NCBI RefSeq assembly: GCF_900156625.1 | Contig: NZ_FTOB01000004.1 | Location: 744,001-808,000, forward strand | Origin: Zobellia uliginosa | Lineage (GTDB): Bacteria; Bacteroidota; Bacteroidia; Flavobacteriales; Flavobacteriaceae | Length of the DNA stretch: 64,000 bases | Reading direction: 5' to 3' | Shown here: positions 37,501 through 45,831 of the stretch, one piece after another | How the letters are laid out: the number at the start of each line of letters is the position of its first letter | Position numbering within the stretch: the first letter of the stretch is position 1 | Notes under the pieces: model-generated | What the model was told of the DNA's origin: nothing | What the model saw: the letters and a program-made list of their open reading frames with translations, nothing else | Databases searched by the model: none | Made by a program: the position numbers and the translations under genes

Positions 37501-37729
37501 AGGTCCTGGGGCCATCGGTAACCGTACCATTGGTTCGGCGGCAGCCGGAGGTATGATCGTAGGTACGGTCTTCGGTGTGATTGTCGTACCCGGACTCTAT
37601 TACATCTTCGGTACAATCGCGGCGAAACGCAAGTTGATCAAATACGAAGATGAAAACCCATTGTCGGAAGATTACGTTGACAACGATCCTAAACATCCCT
37701 TGTTGGCAGAGTCTATAGCGGATAAATAA
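34523..37729 (+). CDS. RND multidrug efflux permease, HAE-1 family
   Basis: The 1068-residue inner membrane pump has the two-fold RND layout: first helix (LSIVISLFIVFLGMLAIKTL), two large periplasmic loops (about 40-335 and 560-870) and two six-helix bundles. The TM4 proton-relay segment reads GIVVDNAIVVVEAV, so the first Asp (AcrB Asp407) is present and the second (Asp408) is Asn. The partner Lys is kept in GLLGKNAVLIVEFA. The porter loop motif QFPSIAPPRVNVSIAYPGAS is typical. Substrates are unknown; drugs, bile-like compounds or algal phenolics are possible. Confidence 0.96.
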   Translation: MFNKFIERPVLSIVISLFIVFLGMLAIKTLPISQFPSIAPPRVNVSIAYPGASAEVLVNSVLIPMEKSINGTPGMKYMTSDATSAGEATIQVIFDLGVDPNQAVVSVKNRIEQVTSRLPELVQREGIVISKAQPNMLMYVNLYSEDEHADEKFLYNYANVNILPELKRIKGIGLAKILGSRQYAMRVWLKPDRMRAYNVSTEEVMEALQEQSIIGSPGRLGRSSGKRSQSLEYVLTYEGRYNEPKQYQDVIIKSNPDGEILYLKDIADVNLGSEFYDIYSNLDGHPSAAITLKQTAGSNANDVIEAVKAKLEEIKGDNFPKGMDYEISYDVSSFLNASIDKVVHTLGEAFILVALVVFIFLGDWRSTLIPTIAVPVSLIGAFFFMQLFGLTINLITLFALVLAIGIVVDNAIVVVEAVHVKMEEDHLSPFKASKMVVHEISGAIIAITLVMTAVFIPVSFMTGPVGVFYRQFAITMATSIVISGIVALTLTPVLCAMILKNNHGEPRKKTLMNRFLDGFNKRFDKLTGKYTNFLKLIVNRRTVTFGLLIAFCAGIFFTSKTLPTGFIPNEDQGMIYAILQTPPGSTLERTNEVARKLQKIAEEIPGIRSVSALAGYEVLTEGRGSNAGTCLINLEDWSEREMSSVEIIEELEEKAKDIPGATIEFFQPPAVPGYGAAGGFALRLLDKTNSGDYKAFEKVNDEFMAALRKRKELSGLFTFFAANYPQYELKIDNKLAMQKGVSIAKAMDNLSILIGSTYEQGFVRFGSFFKVYVQSSPEFRRLPADVMKMYVKNDHDEMVPYSAFMKMEKKQGLNEITRYNLYTTSSINGSPASGYSSGEAIEAIQQVAEEVLPRGYGIDWAGLSKDEVGRGNEVLYIFLIVLAFVYMILAAQYESFLLPLAVILSLPAGVFGSFILLKMMGLSNNIYAQVGLVMLVGLLGKNAVLIVEFAVQKHQQGLSVLEAAIAGAKERFRPILMTSFAFIAGLIPLVFATGPGAIGNRTIGSAAAGGMIVGTVFGVIVVPGLYYIFGTIAAKRKLIKYEDENPLSEDYVDNDPKHPLLAESIADK

Positions 37730-37751
37730 ACCACTAACGAAATTTAGAAAA

Positions 37752-39185
37752 ATGTATAAAAGAATAATATATATGGGTTTGGGTATAGCATGTCTATCCC
37801 TTACGTTTTCATCGTGTAAGAGCCCCGCAGCACTTCAAAAAACGGCGAATACCGCTGTCCCGGAAAGTTTTAACGGTTCGCAGGATTCAACCAATACGGC
37901 TACGGTTACATGGCGTGAATATTTTAAGGATCCCCATTTGCGCGATCTTATAGACACGGCCCTAGCCAATAACCAAGAACTGAATATTGTTTTACAGGAA
38001 ATTGCTGTCGCCAAGAGTGAGGTAAGGGAAAAGAAAGGGGAGTATCTTCCCTTTGTAGGCCTACGGGCCGGTGCCGGCCTAGAGAAAGTTGGGCGCTATA
38101 CCAGTCAAGGTGCCAATGATGCCAATACCGATATACGTCCGGGCGAAGAATTTCCCGAACCTCTGGGAGATTTCTTGATCGGGGCCGAGGCAAGTTGGGA
38201 AATCGATGTTTGGCATAAATTGAGAAATGCCAAAAAAGCAGCCGTTACCCGTTATTTGTCTTCCATCGAAGGACGTAATTTTATGGTGACCAATCTCATT
38301 GCCGAAATTGCCGATTCGTACTACGAATTGTTGGCCCTAGACAATCAGTTGGCGATTGTTAAGCAGAATATCGATATTCAGGGCAATGCCCTTGAAATTG
38401 TAAAGCTTCAAAAAGCGGCGGCGAAGGTAAACGAACTGGCCGTAAAAAAGTTTGAGGCCGAAGTCTTGCATACCAAGAGTTTGCAGTTTGAATTACAACA
38501 GCAAATCGTACAGACCGAAAATAAGATCAACTTTTTGCTCGGGCGTTACCCGCAACCCATTGAAAGAGAATATCAAGGCTTCGAAGATTTGGTGCCTGAA
38601 ACGGTACATTTGGGACTGCCGTCGCAATTATTGGCCAATAGGCCCGATATCAAACAGGCGGAACTGGATCTAATGGCGGCAAAACTCGATGTGAAAGTCG
38701 CCAAGGCCCGTTTCTATCCTTCTTTAGGTATTTCCGCCGGTGTAGGCTTTCAGTCATTCAATACAAAGTACCTATTGGAAACACCTGAATCGCTACTCTA
38801 TTCGGTAGTGGGCGATTTAACGGCTCCCTTGATCAATAGGAATGCCATAAAAGCGGCATACTATGGAGCGAGTGCTAAACAGTTGCAGGCAGTCTATAAT
38901 TATGAGCAGACTATTTTGAACGCCTACGTTGAGGTCGTTAACCAACTGGCCAAAATCGATAATTTGGAAAAAAGTTATGATTTAAGGTCGAAGGAAGTAG
39001 AAGCCCTTACGGCATCTATCGATATTTCGAATCGACTATTTAAGTCGGCTAGGGCAGACTATATGGAGGTTCTTTTGACCCAACGCGACGCCTTGGAAGC
39101 CAAGGTTGAACTAATAGAGACCAAGCAAAAACAAATGAGCAGCGTGGTTAATGTATACCGTGCTTTAGGCGGCGGTTGGAACTGA
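37752..39185 (+). CDS. Outer membrane efflux channel, TolC/OprM-like lipoprotein
   Basis: The 477-residue protein has a lipobox (LTFSSC) and two copies of the outer-membrane-efflux repeat, with long heptad-type helices (NNQELNIVLQEIAVAKSEVR, LLANRPDIKQAELDLMAAKL). The motif RPDIKQAE and YPSLGISAG are signature segments of the NodT/OprM group. It is the outer membrane exit of the preceding pump. The operon ends at the terminator at 39217-39254. Confidence 0.95.
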   Translation: MYKRIIYMGLGIACLSLTFSSCKSPAALQKTANTAVPESFNGSQDSTNTATVTWREYFKDPHLRDLIDTALANNQELNIVLQEIAVAKSEVREKKGEYLPFVGLRAGAGLEKVGRYTSQGANDANTDIRPGEEFPEPLGDFLIGAEASWEIDVWHKLRNAKKAAVTRYLSSIEGRNFMVTNLIAEIADSYYELLALDNQLAIVKQNIDIQGNALEIVKLQKAAAKVNELAVKKFEAEVLHTKSLQFELQQQIVQTENKINFLLGRYPQPIEREYQGFEDLVPETVHLGLPSQLLANRPDIKQAELDLMAAKLDVKVAKARFYPSLGISAGVGFQSFNTKYLLETPESLLYSVVGDLTAPLINRNAIKAAYYGASAKQLQAVYNYEQTILNAYVEVVNQLAKIDNLEKSYDLRSKEVEALTASIDISNRLFKSARADYMEVLLTQRDALEAKVELIETKQKQMSSVVNVYRALGGGWN

Positions 39186-39216
39186 TTTACTCCTAATACA
39201 CTTTTACTCTTAATTC

Positions 39217-39254
39217 AAAAAGCCATTTCGCAAATTCGTGAAATGGCTTTTTTT
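39217..39254. terminator. Bidirectional terminator between RND operon and SMP-30 gene
   Basis: A 13-bp perfect stem (AAAAAGCCATTTC with GAAATGGCTTTTT; 39217-39229 and 39240-39252) is followed on the plus strand by more T residues, and on the minus strand by TTTTGAATTAA. It ends two convergent units. Confidence 0.88.
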
Positions 39255-39273
39255 GATTTTGAAAAATTAAGGG

Positions 39274-40185
39274 TTATCGTACGCCTTGAACGGTCATTTC
39301 TAAGGTGTAGACCGAATCCATGGCGGTAATGAACAGTGTTTTTTGGTCAGCTCCCCCAAAGGTTACGTTGGCCGTCCAGTTTTCCGGTACATTAATATGT
39401 TCTATTTGCTCGCCTTTTGAATTGAATACCGTAACGCCCTTTCCGGTTAAGTAAACATTGCCGCGGTTGTCCAAGGTCATACCGTCGGAGCCCATTTCGG
39501 TAAATAATTTTTTATTGGAAAGGTTTCCGTTGGCATCAATGGTATATACAAAGGTTTTCTTTGCGCCAATATCGGCAATGTAAAGTGTTTTGCCATCCGG
39601 GGAACCAATAATACCGTTGGGTTGCTCGAATCCGTCGGCAACTATCCTTGGAACGGTACTTCCTTTTGGGAGGTAATACACCCTTCGGGCCGTTTGTTCC
39701 GGCTCCGTATGTTCCCACCAAGATCGTTTGTAAAAGGGATCCGTAAAATAAATTCCTCCCGCTAAATCGACCCAAAGATCATTGGGGCCGTTCAGTTTTT
39801 TCCCTTCGTAATCCTCTATAAGCACGGTGACTTTCTTATTTGGGGCAATGCTCCATAATTCGTTCTTTTCATCGGCAGCGGCCAAAAGGTTGCCATCATG
39901 ATCAAAATAGAGTCCGTTAGACCGTCCTGAGGGCTTCATATAGTCGGAAACCGTATTGGTGCTGGCATCCCATTTGACAATACGGTCATTGGGCTGATCG
40001 GTAAAATAGACATCGCCGTTTTTGGCGACGGCAGGCCCTTCGGTAAATTCATATTCCTCCGAGATCAAGGTCAGTTGGGCATCTTTGGCGATAATTCCTT
40101 TGGGCGCATTGAGTTGAGCCTTGCAGGAAGATAGTGCCAAAACGGCGAAGACCGATAAAAGGGAGGGTATTCTAATGTTTTTCAT
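39274..40185 (-). CDS. SMP-30/gluconolactonase-like lipoprotein
   Basis: The 303-residue protein has a lipobox (LALSSC) and a six-bladed propeller of the SMP-30/gluconolactonase/LRE group: EFTEGPAVAKNGDVYFTDQP, LNGPNDLWVDLAGGIYFTDP (Asn and Asp metal ligands), FEQPNGIIGSPDGKTLYIAD and GSDGMTLDNRGNVYLTG. It probably hydrolyses a sugar lactone in the periplasm or on the surface. Its ATG is 2 bp from the stop of the Tat-exported isomerase-like gene, so the two probably act in one pathway. Confidence 0.92.
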   Translation of the reverse strand: MKNIRIPSLLSVFAVLALSSCKAQLNAPKGIIAKDAQLTLISEEYEFTEGPAVAKNGDVYFTDQPNDRIVKWDASTNTVSDYMKPSGRSNGLYFDHDGNLLAAADEKNELWSIAPNKKVTVLIEDYEGKKLNGPNDLWVDLAGGIYFTDPFYKRSWWEHTEPEQTARRVYYLPKGSTVPRIVADGFEQPNGIIGSPDGKTLYIADIGAKKTFVYTIDANGNLSNKKLFTEMGSDGMTLDNRGNVYLTGKGVTVFNSKGEQIEHINVPENWTANVTFGGADQKTLFITAMDSVYTLEMTVQGVR

Positions 40186-40187
40186 GT

Positions 40188-41027
40188 TTAAAGTGCTTTT
40201 AGAAATTTCATGTTGTGCTTCATACTTTCCATAGGTGTACTAGCGTATTCTTCTTGTTCTATAAAAATATGTTTTATGCCCGAATCTGATTTGTGTTGCA
40301 GTAAGGTGGCTATATCAAGGCCGCCTTTACCGAATTCGGTACTTATTTTTTCGTGCATATTCATGTCTTTTAGATGCCATAGGGGAAAGCGTTCGGGGTA
40401 TTTTTTAAAGTAATCCAAGGGGTCTTTTCCGGCAATGACGACCCAGCCCAAGTCTAGCTCCATATGAACCAGGTCGGGATCCGTATTGTCCATAAGAACA
40501 TCGTAAAGTACCTCACCTTTATCGGATTCGAATTCATATTCGTGATTGTGGTAACCAAATTTTAAACCTAATTTTTCACAGGCTTTTCCGGCCTTATTGA
40601 ATGCCTCGGCTACCTTTTTGTAATTTCCGATGTTTTGGCCTTTGCTCGGGAGGGAAGAGCAGATTACATATTCTTGGCCCGCTTCAACGGCTTGCCGCAT
40701 GGTATCGTCAAAATCTTTATCCAAAGCCACGTGGCCGCTGCAAAGTTGCATACCCAAGCTATCGCAGGTATTTTTCATTTCATTTGGCGATAAGCCGTAG
40801 TAGAGTCCCGCTTTGCTTCGCGCCGATTCTATTTTTTTTATGCCAAGGGCCGCAATCTGTTCTAGGGTGCCCTTAGGGTCTTTGGCCATTTCGTTGCGAA
40901 AGGTGTAGAGCTGTACCCCGTATTGCTCACCGCTAGGCATGGCAAAACCGATGGAGGGTAGTAAAAGGCTTCCGGTAATGCCGAGGCTCGACCGTTTTAC
41001 AAAATTTCTTCTATTGGAGTAGATCAT
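40188..41027 (-). CDS. Sugar phosphate isomerase/epimerase-like TIM barrel, Tat signal
   Basis: The 279-residue protein begins with a twin-arginine signal (SNRRNFVKRSSLGITGSLLL, cleavage near IGFAMP). The xylose-isomerase-like barrel has metal-site motifs GYHNHEYEF, HMELDLGWV, WHLKDMN and FIEQEEY. Export by Tat fits a folded, metal-loaded enzyme, which rules out an ordinary cytosolic isomerase. The substrate is probably a free or oligomeric sugar or keto-sugar. It leads a two-gene unit with the SMP-30-like gene. Confidence 0.88.
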   Translation of the reverse strand: MIYSNRRNFVKRSSLGITGSLLLPSIGFAMPSGEQYGVQLYTFRNEMAKDPKGTLEQIAALGIKKIESARSKAGLYYGLSPNEMKNTCDSLGMQLCSGHVALDKDFDDTMRQAVEAGQEYVICSSLPSKGQNIGNYKKVAEAFNKAGKACEKLGLKFGYHNHEYEFESDKGEVLYDVLMDNTDPDLVHMELDLGWVVIAGKDPLDYFKKYPERFPLWHLKDMNMHEKISTEFGKGGLDIATLLQHKSDSGIKHIFIEQEEYASTPMESMKHNMKFLKAL

Positions 41028-41126
41028 AACTAGGTATCGATAAATCTTGGTAAAGACTCCTAAAATACTCTAAATTTTCGACACGTTAAAAGGTGGGTCT
41101 TTGTACTTTTACCGAAATTTTTGGGT

Positions 41127-41909
41127 ATGAATACGAGAGAGCAAAAACTTCAGGCATTTGACCGTTTATTGACCATTATGGACGAGCTTCGTGAGCAGTG
41201 TCCGTGGGACAAAAAACAGACCATGCAAACCTTGCGGCACTTGACCATTGAAGAGACGTATGAGCTTGGTGATGCCATTCTCGAAAATGACCTTGAAGAG
41301 GTTAAGAAAGAGTTGGGCGATGTGTTGCTTCATATTGTCTTTTATTCAAAAATAGGAAGTGAGACCGGTGATTTCGATATCGCCGATGTTTGCAACAATA
41401 TATGCGAGAAGTTGATCAACCGTCATCCCCATATTTATGGAGATGTAAAAGTGACCAGTGAAGAAGATGTAAAACGAAACTGGGAAAACATCAAACTCAA
41501 AGAAGGCAAGGGGAAAACAAGCGTTTTAGAAGGTGTTCCCAAAGGTTTGCCCGCATTGGTAAAGGCCAGTCGCATTCAAGACAAGGTAGCCGGGGTTGGT
41601 TTTGATTGGGAAAAAACCGAACAGGTATGGGAAAAAGTTCAGGAAGAACTCGGTGAATTACAAGCGGAAGTAAAAATAAACGACCAAGATAAAATGGAAT
41701 CGGAATTTGGGGATGTCATGTTTGCCATGGTCAATTACGCCCGCTTTCTTAATATCAGTCCGGAAAACGCATTGGAGCGTACCAATAAAAAGTTTATTGG
41801 CCGTTTTCAGTACTTGGAGGGAAAGGCCAAGGAATTGGGGAAGGAGCTTAAGGAAATGACCTTGGCCGAAATGGACGTTTTTTGGGAGGAAGCCAAACAG
41901 GCACAATAA
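41127..41909 (+). CDS. mazG: Nucleoside triphosphate pyrophosphohydrolase MazG
   Basis: The 260-residue protein has two MazG helical domains. The first is intact: LREQCPWDKKQTMQTLRHLT, EETYEL, EEVKKELGDVLLHIVFYS (metal site ExxE...ExxD). The second repeats it (EKVQEELGELQAEV, EFGDVMFAMVNYARFL). It hydrolyses NTPs to NMP and pyrophosphate, cleaning the pool of unusual nucleotides. The ATG at 41127 (MNTREQKL) is preferred to a TTG two codons earlier. Confidence 0.94.
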   Translation: MNTREQKLQAFDRLLTIMDELREQCPWDKKQTMQTLRHLTIEETYELGDAILENDLEEVKKELGDVLLHIVFYSKIGSETGDFDIADVCNNICEKLINRHPHIYGDVKVTSEEDVKRNWENIKLKEGKGKTSVLEGVPKGLPALVKASRIQDKVAGVGFDWEKTEQVWEKVQEELGELQAEVKINDQDKMESEFGDVMFAMVNYARFLNISPENALERTNKKFIGRFQYLEGKAKELGKELKEMTLAEMDVFWEEAKQAQ

Positions 41910-41991
41910 AAAATAACGCAGTAAACAAGTACAATGAAACCGTTGAAAAAACACTTCGTTTTGTACTTGATTCGGATTAAATACAACAGTT

Positions 41992-43362
41992 TTGTTTCAG
42001 CAATACACTAAAGAATTTAGATATAACATAAAGCTCTCCGTACCCGTAATTTTGGGAATGTTAGGGCATACCTTTGTGCAATTGGCCGACAATATTATGG
42101 TAGGGCAATTGGGTACGGCAGAGTTGGCGGCGGTTTCATTGGGCAATAGTTTTGTATTCATAGCCATGTCATTGGGTATCGGTTTTTCCACGGCCATAAC
42201 CCCTTTGGTGGCCGAGGCCGATGGTGCGGGTAATAAGGAGAATGCCAAAAAAGCCCTAAAGCATGGCTTGGTCTTGTGTACGCTCCTTAGCCTGATGTTG
42301 TTCGGGGTGATAATGTTCGCAAAACCTTTGATGTACTCCATGAAGCAGTCTGAAGAGGTGGTGGCCTTGGCCATTCCGTATTTGGATTTGGTGGCCTTTT
42401 CACTGGTGCCGCTCATTATTTTTCAAGCCTTTAAACAATTTTCGGAAGGACTCTCACAGACCAAATATCCCATGTATGCTACGATTATGGCCAATGTGGT
42501 GAACGTAATTATAAACTACCTTTTGATTTTTGGGTCTTTTGGTTTTCCAAAAATGGGTATTGTTGGTGCAGCCATCGGTACCTTGGTATCACGCTTTATG
42601 ATGGTGGCCTATATCTGGTACCTTCTTAAGAGTAAAAAGAAATTTCACGATTACGTAACCGGGTTCAATTTTAGAAAAATAGAAAAAAAGGTCATCAAAA
42701 AAATTGTAAACCTTGGCTTTCCTTCGGCCTTACAAATGTTTTTTGAGGTAGCCATCTTTACGGCGGCCATATGGTTGAGTGGTGTACTAGGGAAGAACGC
42801 CCAGGCGGCCAACCAAATTGCCCTTAACCTGAGCAGTATGACCTTTATGTTCGGAATGGGGCTTGGTGTAGCGGCCATGATAAGGGTAGGTAACCAAAAA
42901 GGCTTACGCAATTTTATGGAACTTCGCCGGATTGGAAGGTCAATATTTTTGCTGACCCTTTTGTTGGAAATACTTTTTGCAGGCCTATTTCTTCTCGGGA
43001 GACACTGGTTTCCCACTTTGTACCTTGATTTAGACGATGCAATGAACATTGCCGATAATACGGAGGTGATCGTTCTTGCTGCGGAATTATTGCTGGTTGC
43101 GGCATTTTTTCAAATATCCGATGGAGTACAGGTGGTCGTCCTCGGTGCCCTCCGCGGATTACAGGATGTAAAGATCCCAACACTGATTACCTTTATCGCT
43201 TATTGGGCCATTGGTTTTCCCGTTAGTTATTACTTGGGCCTACATACCGATTTAGGAAGCATAGGAATATGGGTAGGATTACTTACCGGACTTAGTGCAT
43301 CGGCCGTTATGTTGTATCTTCGCTTCAATTATTTGACCAAAAAGTTAATAGTAAATTCATAA
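41992..43362 (+). CDS. MATE-family efflux transporter
   Basis: The 456-residue protein has twelve hydrophobic segments in two related halves (MLGHTFVQLADNIMVGQLGT in the first; FFEVAIFTAAIWLSGVLGK in the second) and the MATE pattern AGNKENAKKALKHG. It exports drugs or cations using H+ or Na+. An in-frame TGA at 41968-41970 leaves only TTG at 41992 as a sensible start, just before the conserved N-terminal KEFRYNIKLSVPVILGM. The small gene at 43364 follows after 1 bp. Confidence 0.92.
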   Translation: MFQQYTKEFRYNIKLSVPVILGMLGHTFVQLADNIMVGQLGTAELAAVSLGNSFVFIAMSLGIGFSTAITPLVAEADGAGNKENAKKALKHGLVLCTLLSLMLFGVIMFAKPLMYSMKQSEEVVALAIPYLDLVAFSLVPLIIFQAFKQFSEGLSQTKYPMYATIMANVVNVIINYLLIFGSFGFPKMGIVGAAIGTLVSRFMMVAYIWYLLKSKKKFHDYVTGFNFRKIEKKVIKKIVNLGFPSALQMFFEVAIFTAAIWLSGVLGKNAQAANQIALNLSSMTFMFGMGLGVAAMIRVGNQKGLRNFMELRRIGRSIFLLTLLLEILFAGLFLLGRHWFPTLYLDLDDAMNIADNTEVIVLAAELLLVAAFFQISDGVQVVVLGALRGLQDVKIPTLITFIAYWAIGFPVSYYLGLHTDLGSIGIWVGLLTGLSASAVMLYLRFNYLTKKLIVNS

Positions 43363-43363
43363 G

Positions 43364-43591
43364 ATGGAATTCCCGAAATTTTTGTTAGGTGACAACACCG
43401 ATTATCCGACCGCTATATTCGTAGTACATACCGAATACCCACGCTTTATTATCAATCTAGAGAACGATGAGGTAGAATGGTTGGAGGATTTTTCGGCAGA
43501 AGATGAAAAAGAACTTGAATCGGAAGCCAAAAACCTGATCGAGCAGGCCACCGAATTTTATGATCGAGAGGTCTCTCGATACGAAGAGTAA
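43364..43591 (+). CDS. Small conserved protein of unknown function, 75 aa
   Basis: The protein is acidic and soluble, with PTAIFVVHTEYPRFIINLEN, VEWLEDF and a C-terminal coiled-coil-like stretch (EDEKELESEAKNLIEQATEF). It starts 1 bp after the MATE stop and ends 5 bp before the PAP2 gene, so it is clearly within the operon. I believe short proteins like it are widespread in Flavobacteriaceae; no function is known to me. Confidence 0.8.
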   Translation: MEFPKFLLGDNTDYPTAIFVVHTEYPRFIINLENDEVEWLEDFSAEDEKELESEAKNLIEQATEFYDREVSRYEE

Positions 43592-43596
43592 ATGAC

Positions 43597-44178
43597 ATGT
43601 GGCAAGAACTTATACAACAAGATAAAGAGCTTTTTCTTTTTTTGAACAATTTGGGAAGCCCTACTTGGGATCCTTTTTGGCTGTTCATTACCCATAAGTT
43701 AAGTGCTATACCCTTGTATGCCGTGCTATTGTTTATTACCTATAAACAACTAGGAGCCAAAAAAACACTGGGGGTTTTGATAACCGTAGCCCTTATGATC
43801 TTGGTTACGGATCAGTTGACGAATTTCTTTAAATATGGGGTGCAGCGCCTACGACCCTGCCATGATCCTAGCTTAGATGGACTTATGCGCTTGGTGAAAA
43901 GCTCGTGTGGAGGAAAATTCGGGTATTTTTCGGCCCATGCGGCAAATAGTTTTGCGGTAGCTTTTTTCTTCACTCTTTTGTTGAAACATAAATACACCTA
44001 CATAGGAGTTTTCTTGATACTTTGGGCGATTTTAGTCGCTTTTAGTCGGGTGTATATTGGGGTGCATTTTCCATTGGATGTGCTTTCAGGGGCCGTAATA
44101 GGGCTGTTTTTTAGTTGGTTGTTTTCAAAGTTGTATATATTTGCAATTGAGAAATATACGTATGATATCAGACCTTAG
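43597..44178 (+). CDS. PAP2-family membrane phosphatase
   Basis: The 193-residue protein has about five membrane segments and the three phosphatase motifs: KYGVQRLRPC (KxxxxxxRP), FSAHAANSFAVA (here SAHA in place of the usual PSGH) and SRVYIGVHFPLDVLSG (SRxxxxxHxxxD). It may dephosphorylate undecaprenyl pyrophosphate or a lipid. The next gene (GT39) starts inside its 3' end, which suggests shared lipid-carrier metabolism. Confidence 0.9.
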   Translation: MWQELIQQDKELFLFLNNLGSPTWDPFWLFITHKLSAIPLYAVLLFITYKQLGAKKTLGVLITVALMILVTDQLTNFFKYGVQRLRPCHDPSLDGLMRLVKSSCGGKFGYFSAHAANSFAVAFFFTLLLKHKYTYIGVFLILWAILVAFSRVYIGVHFPLDVLSGAVIGLFFSWLFSKLYIFAIEKYTYDIRP

Positions 44179-45817
44179 ATATAGGTTTTTATTAGTTTTG
44201 ATTGTTCTGGTCTACGTTGCCGGAATGTTTGTCACCCTTTTTGAACCCGATTCGGCCCAATTCGCAGTAATGGCTATGCGAATGGTGCAAGAGAACGATT
44301 TTCTTAACCTGATAAAAGGAGGCTCCCAATATCTCGATAAACCCCATTTGCATTTTTGGTTATCGGCTTTTTCTTTTAAGCTATTTGGTTTTTATGAATG
44401 GGCCTATAGGCTTCCGGCTATATTGGTAACCTTGCTCGGGGCGTATAGTTGCTTCGGTCTTGGTAACTTGCTCTACAATCGGAATACGGGAAGGTTGGCA
44501 GCCTTGATTTATATGACCGCCCAAACGATTGTTCTGTCGGTTATAGATGTACGAACCGATGCCGCACTTACGGCATTTACCATTCTTGCCATTTGGCAGT
44601 TTACCAGCTATATAGAAAAAGGTTCATTGGCCTCGATATGCATAGGTGCCGTTGCGGCTGGCCTTGCCTTTTCTTCGAAAGGGCAGATAGCCCTCTTCGT
44701 TATTGGGTCGGCTTTGATATGTCATTTGGCATATACCCATAAATGGCAACGTGTTCTTAGTTATAAAGTCCTTGTAGGATTGGGCTTTTTTGCAATAGCC
44801 GTAGCACCTATGCTCTATGCATACTACCATCAGTTCGATATGCATCCGGAAAAAGTCATTCGTGGTACAACCGGCCATAGTGGCATTCGCTTTATTTTTT
44901 TGGAACAGAGTCTAGAGCGCAGCGGAGGTGCGATGGGGAAGACTTCTAGCGATTATTTTTTCTTTTTTCACACATTCCTTTGGGTGTTCATTCCATGGAC
45001 CATTCCTGCAGTAGTAGCCGTTGGTTCCCGTATCAAGGCAATATTCAAACTAAGGTTCGCTTATCATCCCCAATATGAATTCATGACCTTGGGCACCATC
45101 GCCATATTCTTTTTTGCAGCCAGTTTTTCACAGTTTAAGCTGCCCCATTACCTAAATATCGTAATTCCGCTTTTTGCGGTTTTGACCGCTTCTTACATAA
45201 TTGATTTGGTCAAAGTAGACAATAAGAAAATCTTGACGATTTTCTTGGGAACTCAATACTTTGTCTTGAGCGTGGTATTTACGGCGGTATTGTTCATTTG
45301 TTTTTACGTCTTTGAATTCCAAAGCATACTGGCATGGGGGCTTTTGATCGTTCTTTGTGGTATTATTGTATATTTCTGTTTAAAGAGGGAAGCACGTTTT
45401 TTACGTATAATTACCCTATCGGTGTATAGTTCATTGCTCTTTAATTCGGTGATGAACCTTCATTTTTATCCTAATTTGTTATTGTACCAAGCCGGGTCGA
45501 GTATGGCAGAAGTGGTGGCAGATCAGAATATTCCGGTAGATCGAATTTATAGGATATCGGACTTTAATACTTGGGCGCTTGATTTCTATAACCGTCAGCG
45601 TGTAAAGCATACGTCTCTAAAGAACGTACAAAGGAAAAAGGATATTTGGCTATACGTAAACGATAAGGATTTACGAAGGGTACAGGATGCCGGTCTTGAT
45701 TGGGACCAACAATTTATTGAGAACGACTACAATATATCGATGCTTACGATGGGATTCTTAAACCCGTCGACACGAAAACGCAGCCTGAAAAAAATGCATC
45801 TTATCCACTTGCGGTGA
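44162..45817 (+). CDS. GT39-type glycosyltransferase, ArnT-like
   Basis: The 551-residue membrane protein has about twelve hydrophobic segments. The first periplasmic loop carries the catalytic acidic pattern TLFEPDSAQFAVMAMRM and GGSQYLDKPHLHFWLSAFSF, typical of ArnT-like enzymes that use undecaprenyl-phosphate sugars to modify lipid A or other envelope glycans. The ATG at 44162 is chosen over a TTG seven codons earlier; it overlaps the PAP2 gene by 17 bp. A DPM-type GT2 gene, which could make the lipid-linked donor, lies convergently downstream. Confidence 0.9.
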   Translation: MISDLRYRFLLVLIVLVYVAGMFVTLFEPDSAQFAVMAMRMVQENDFLNLIKGGSQYLDKPHLHFWLSAFSFKLFGFYEWAYRLPAILVTLLGAYSCFGLGNLLYNRNTGRLAALIYMTAQTIVLSVIDVRTDAALTAFTILAIWQFTSYIEKGSLASICIGAVAAGLAFSSKGQIALFVIGSALICHLAYTHKWQRVLSYKVLVGLGFFAIAVAPMLYAYYHQFDMHPEKVIRGTTGHSGIRFIFLEQSLERSGGAMGKTSSDYFFFFHTFLWVFIPWTIPAVVAVGSRIKAIFKLRFAYHPQYEFMTLGTIAIFFFAASFSQFKLPHYLNIVIPLFAVLTASYIIDLVKVDNKKILTIFLGTQYFVLSVVFTAVLFICFYVFEFQSILAWGLLIVLCGIIVYFCLKREARFLRIITLSVYSSLLFNSVMNLHFYPNLLLYQAGSSMAEVVADQNIPVDRIYRISDFNTWALDFYNRQRVKHTSLKNVQRKKDIWLYVNDKDLRRVQDAGLDWDQQFIENDYNISMLTMGFLNPSTRKRSLKKMHLIHLR

Positions 45818-45831
45818 TAATGTTTTGCTGA

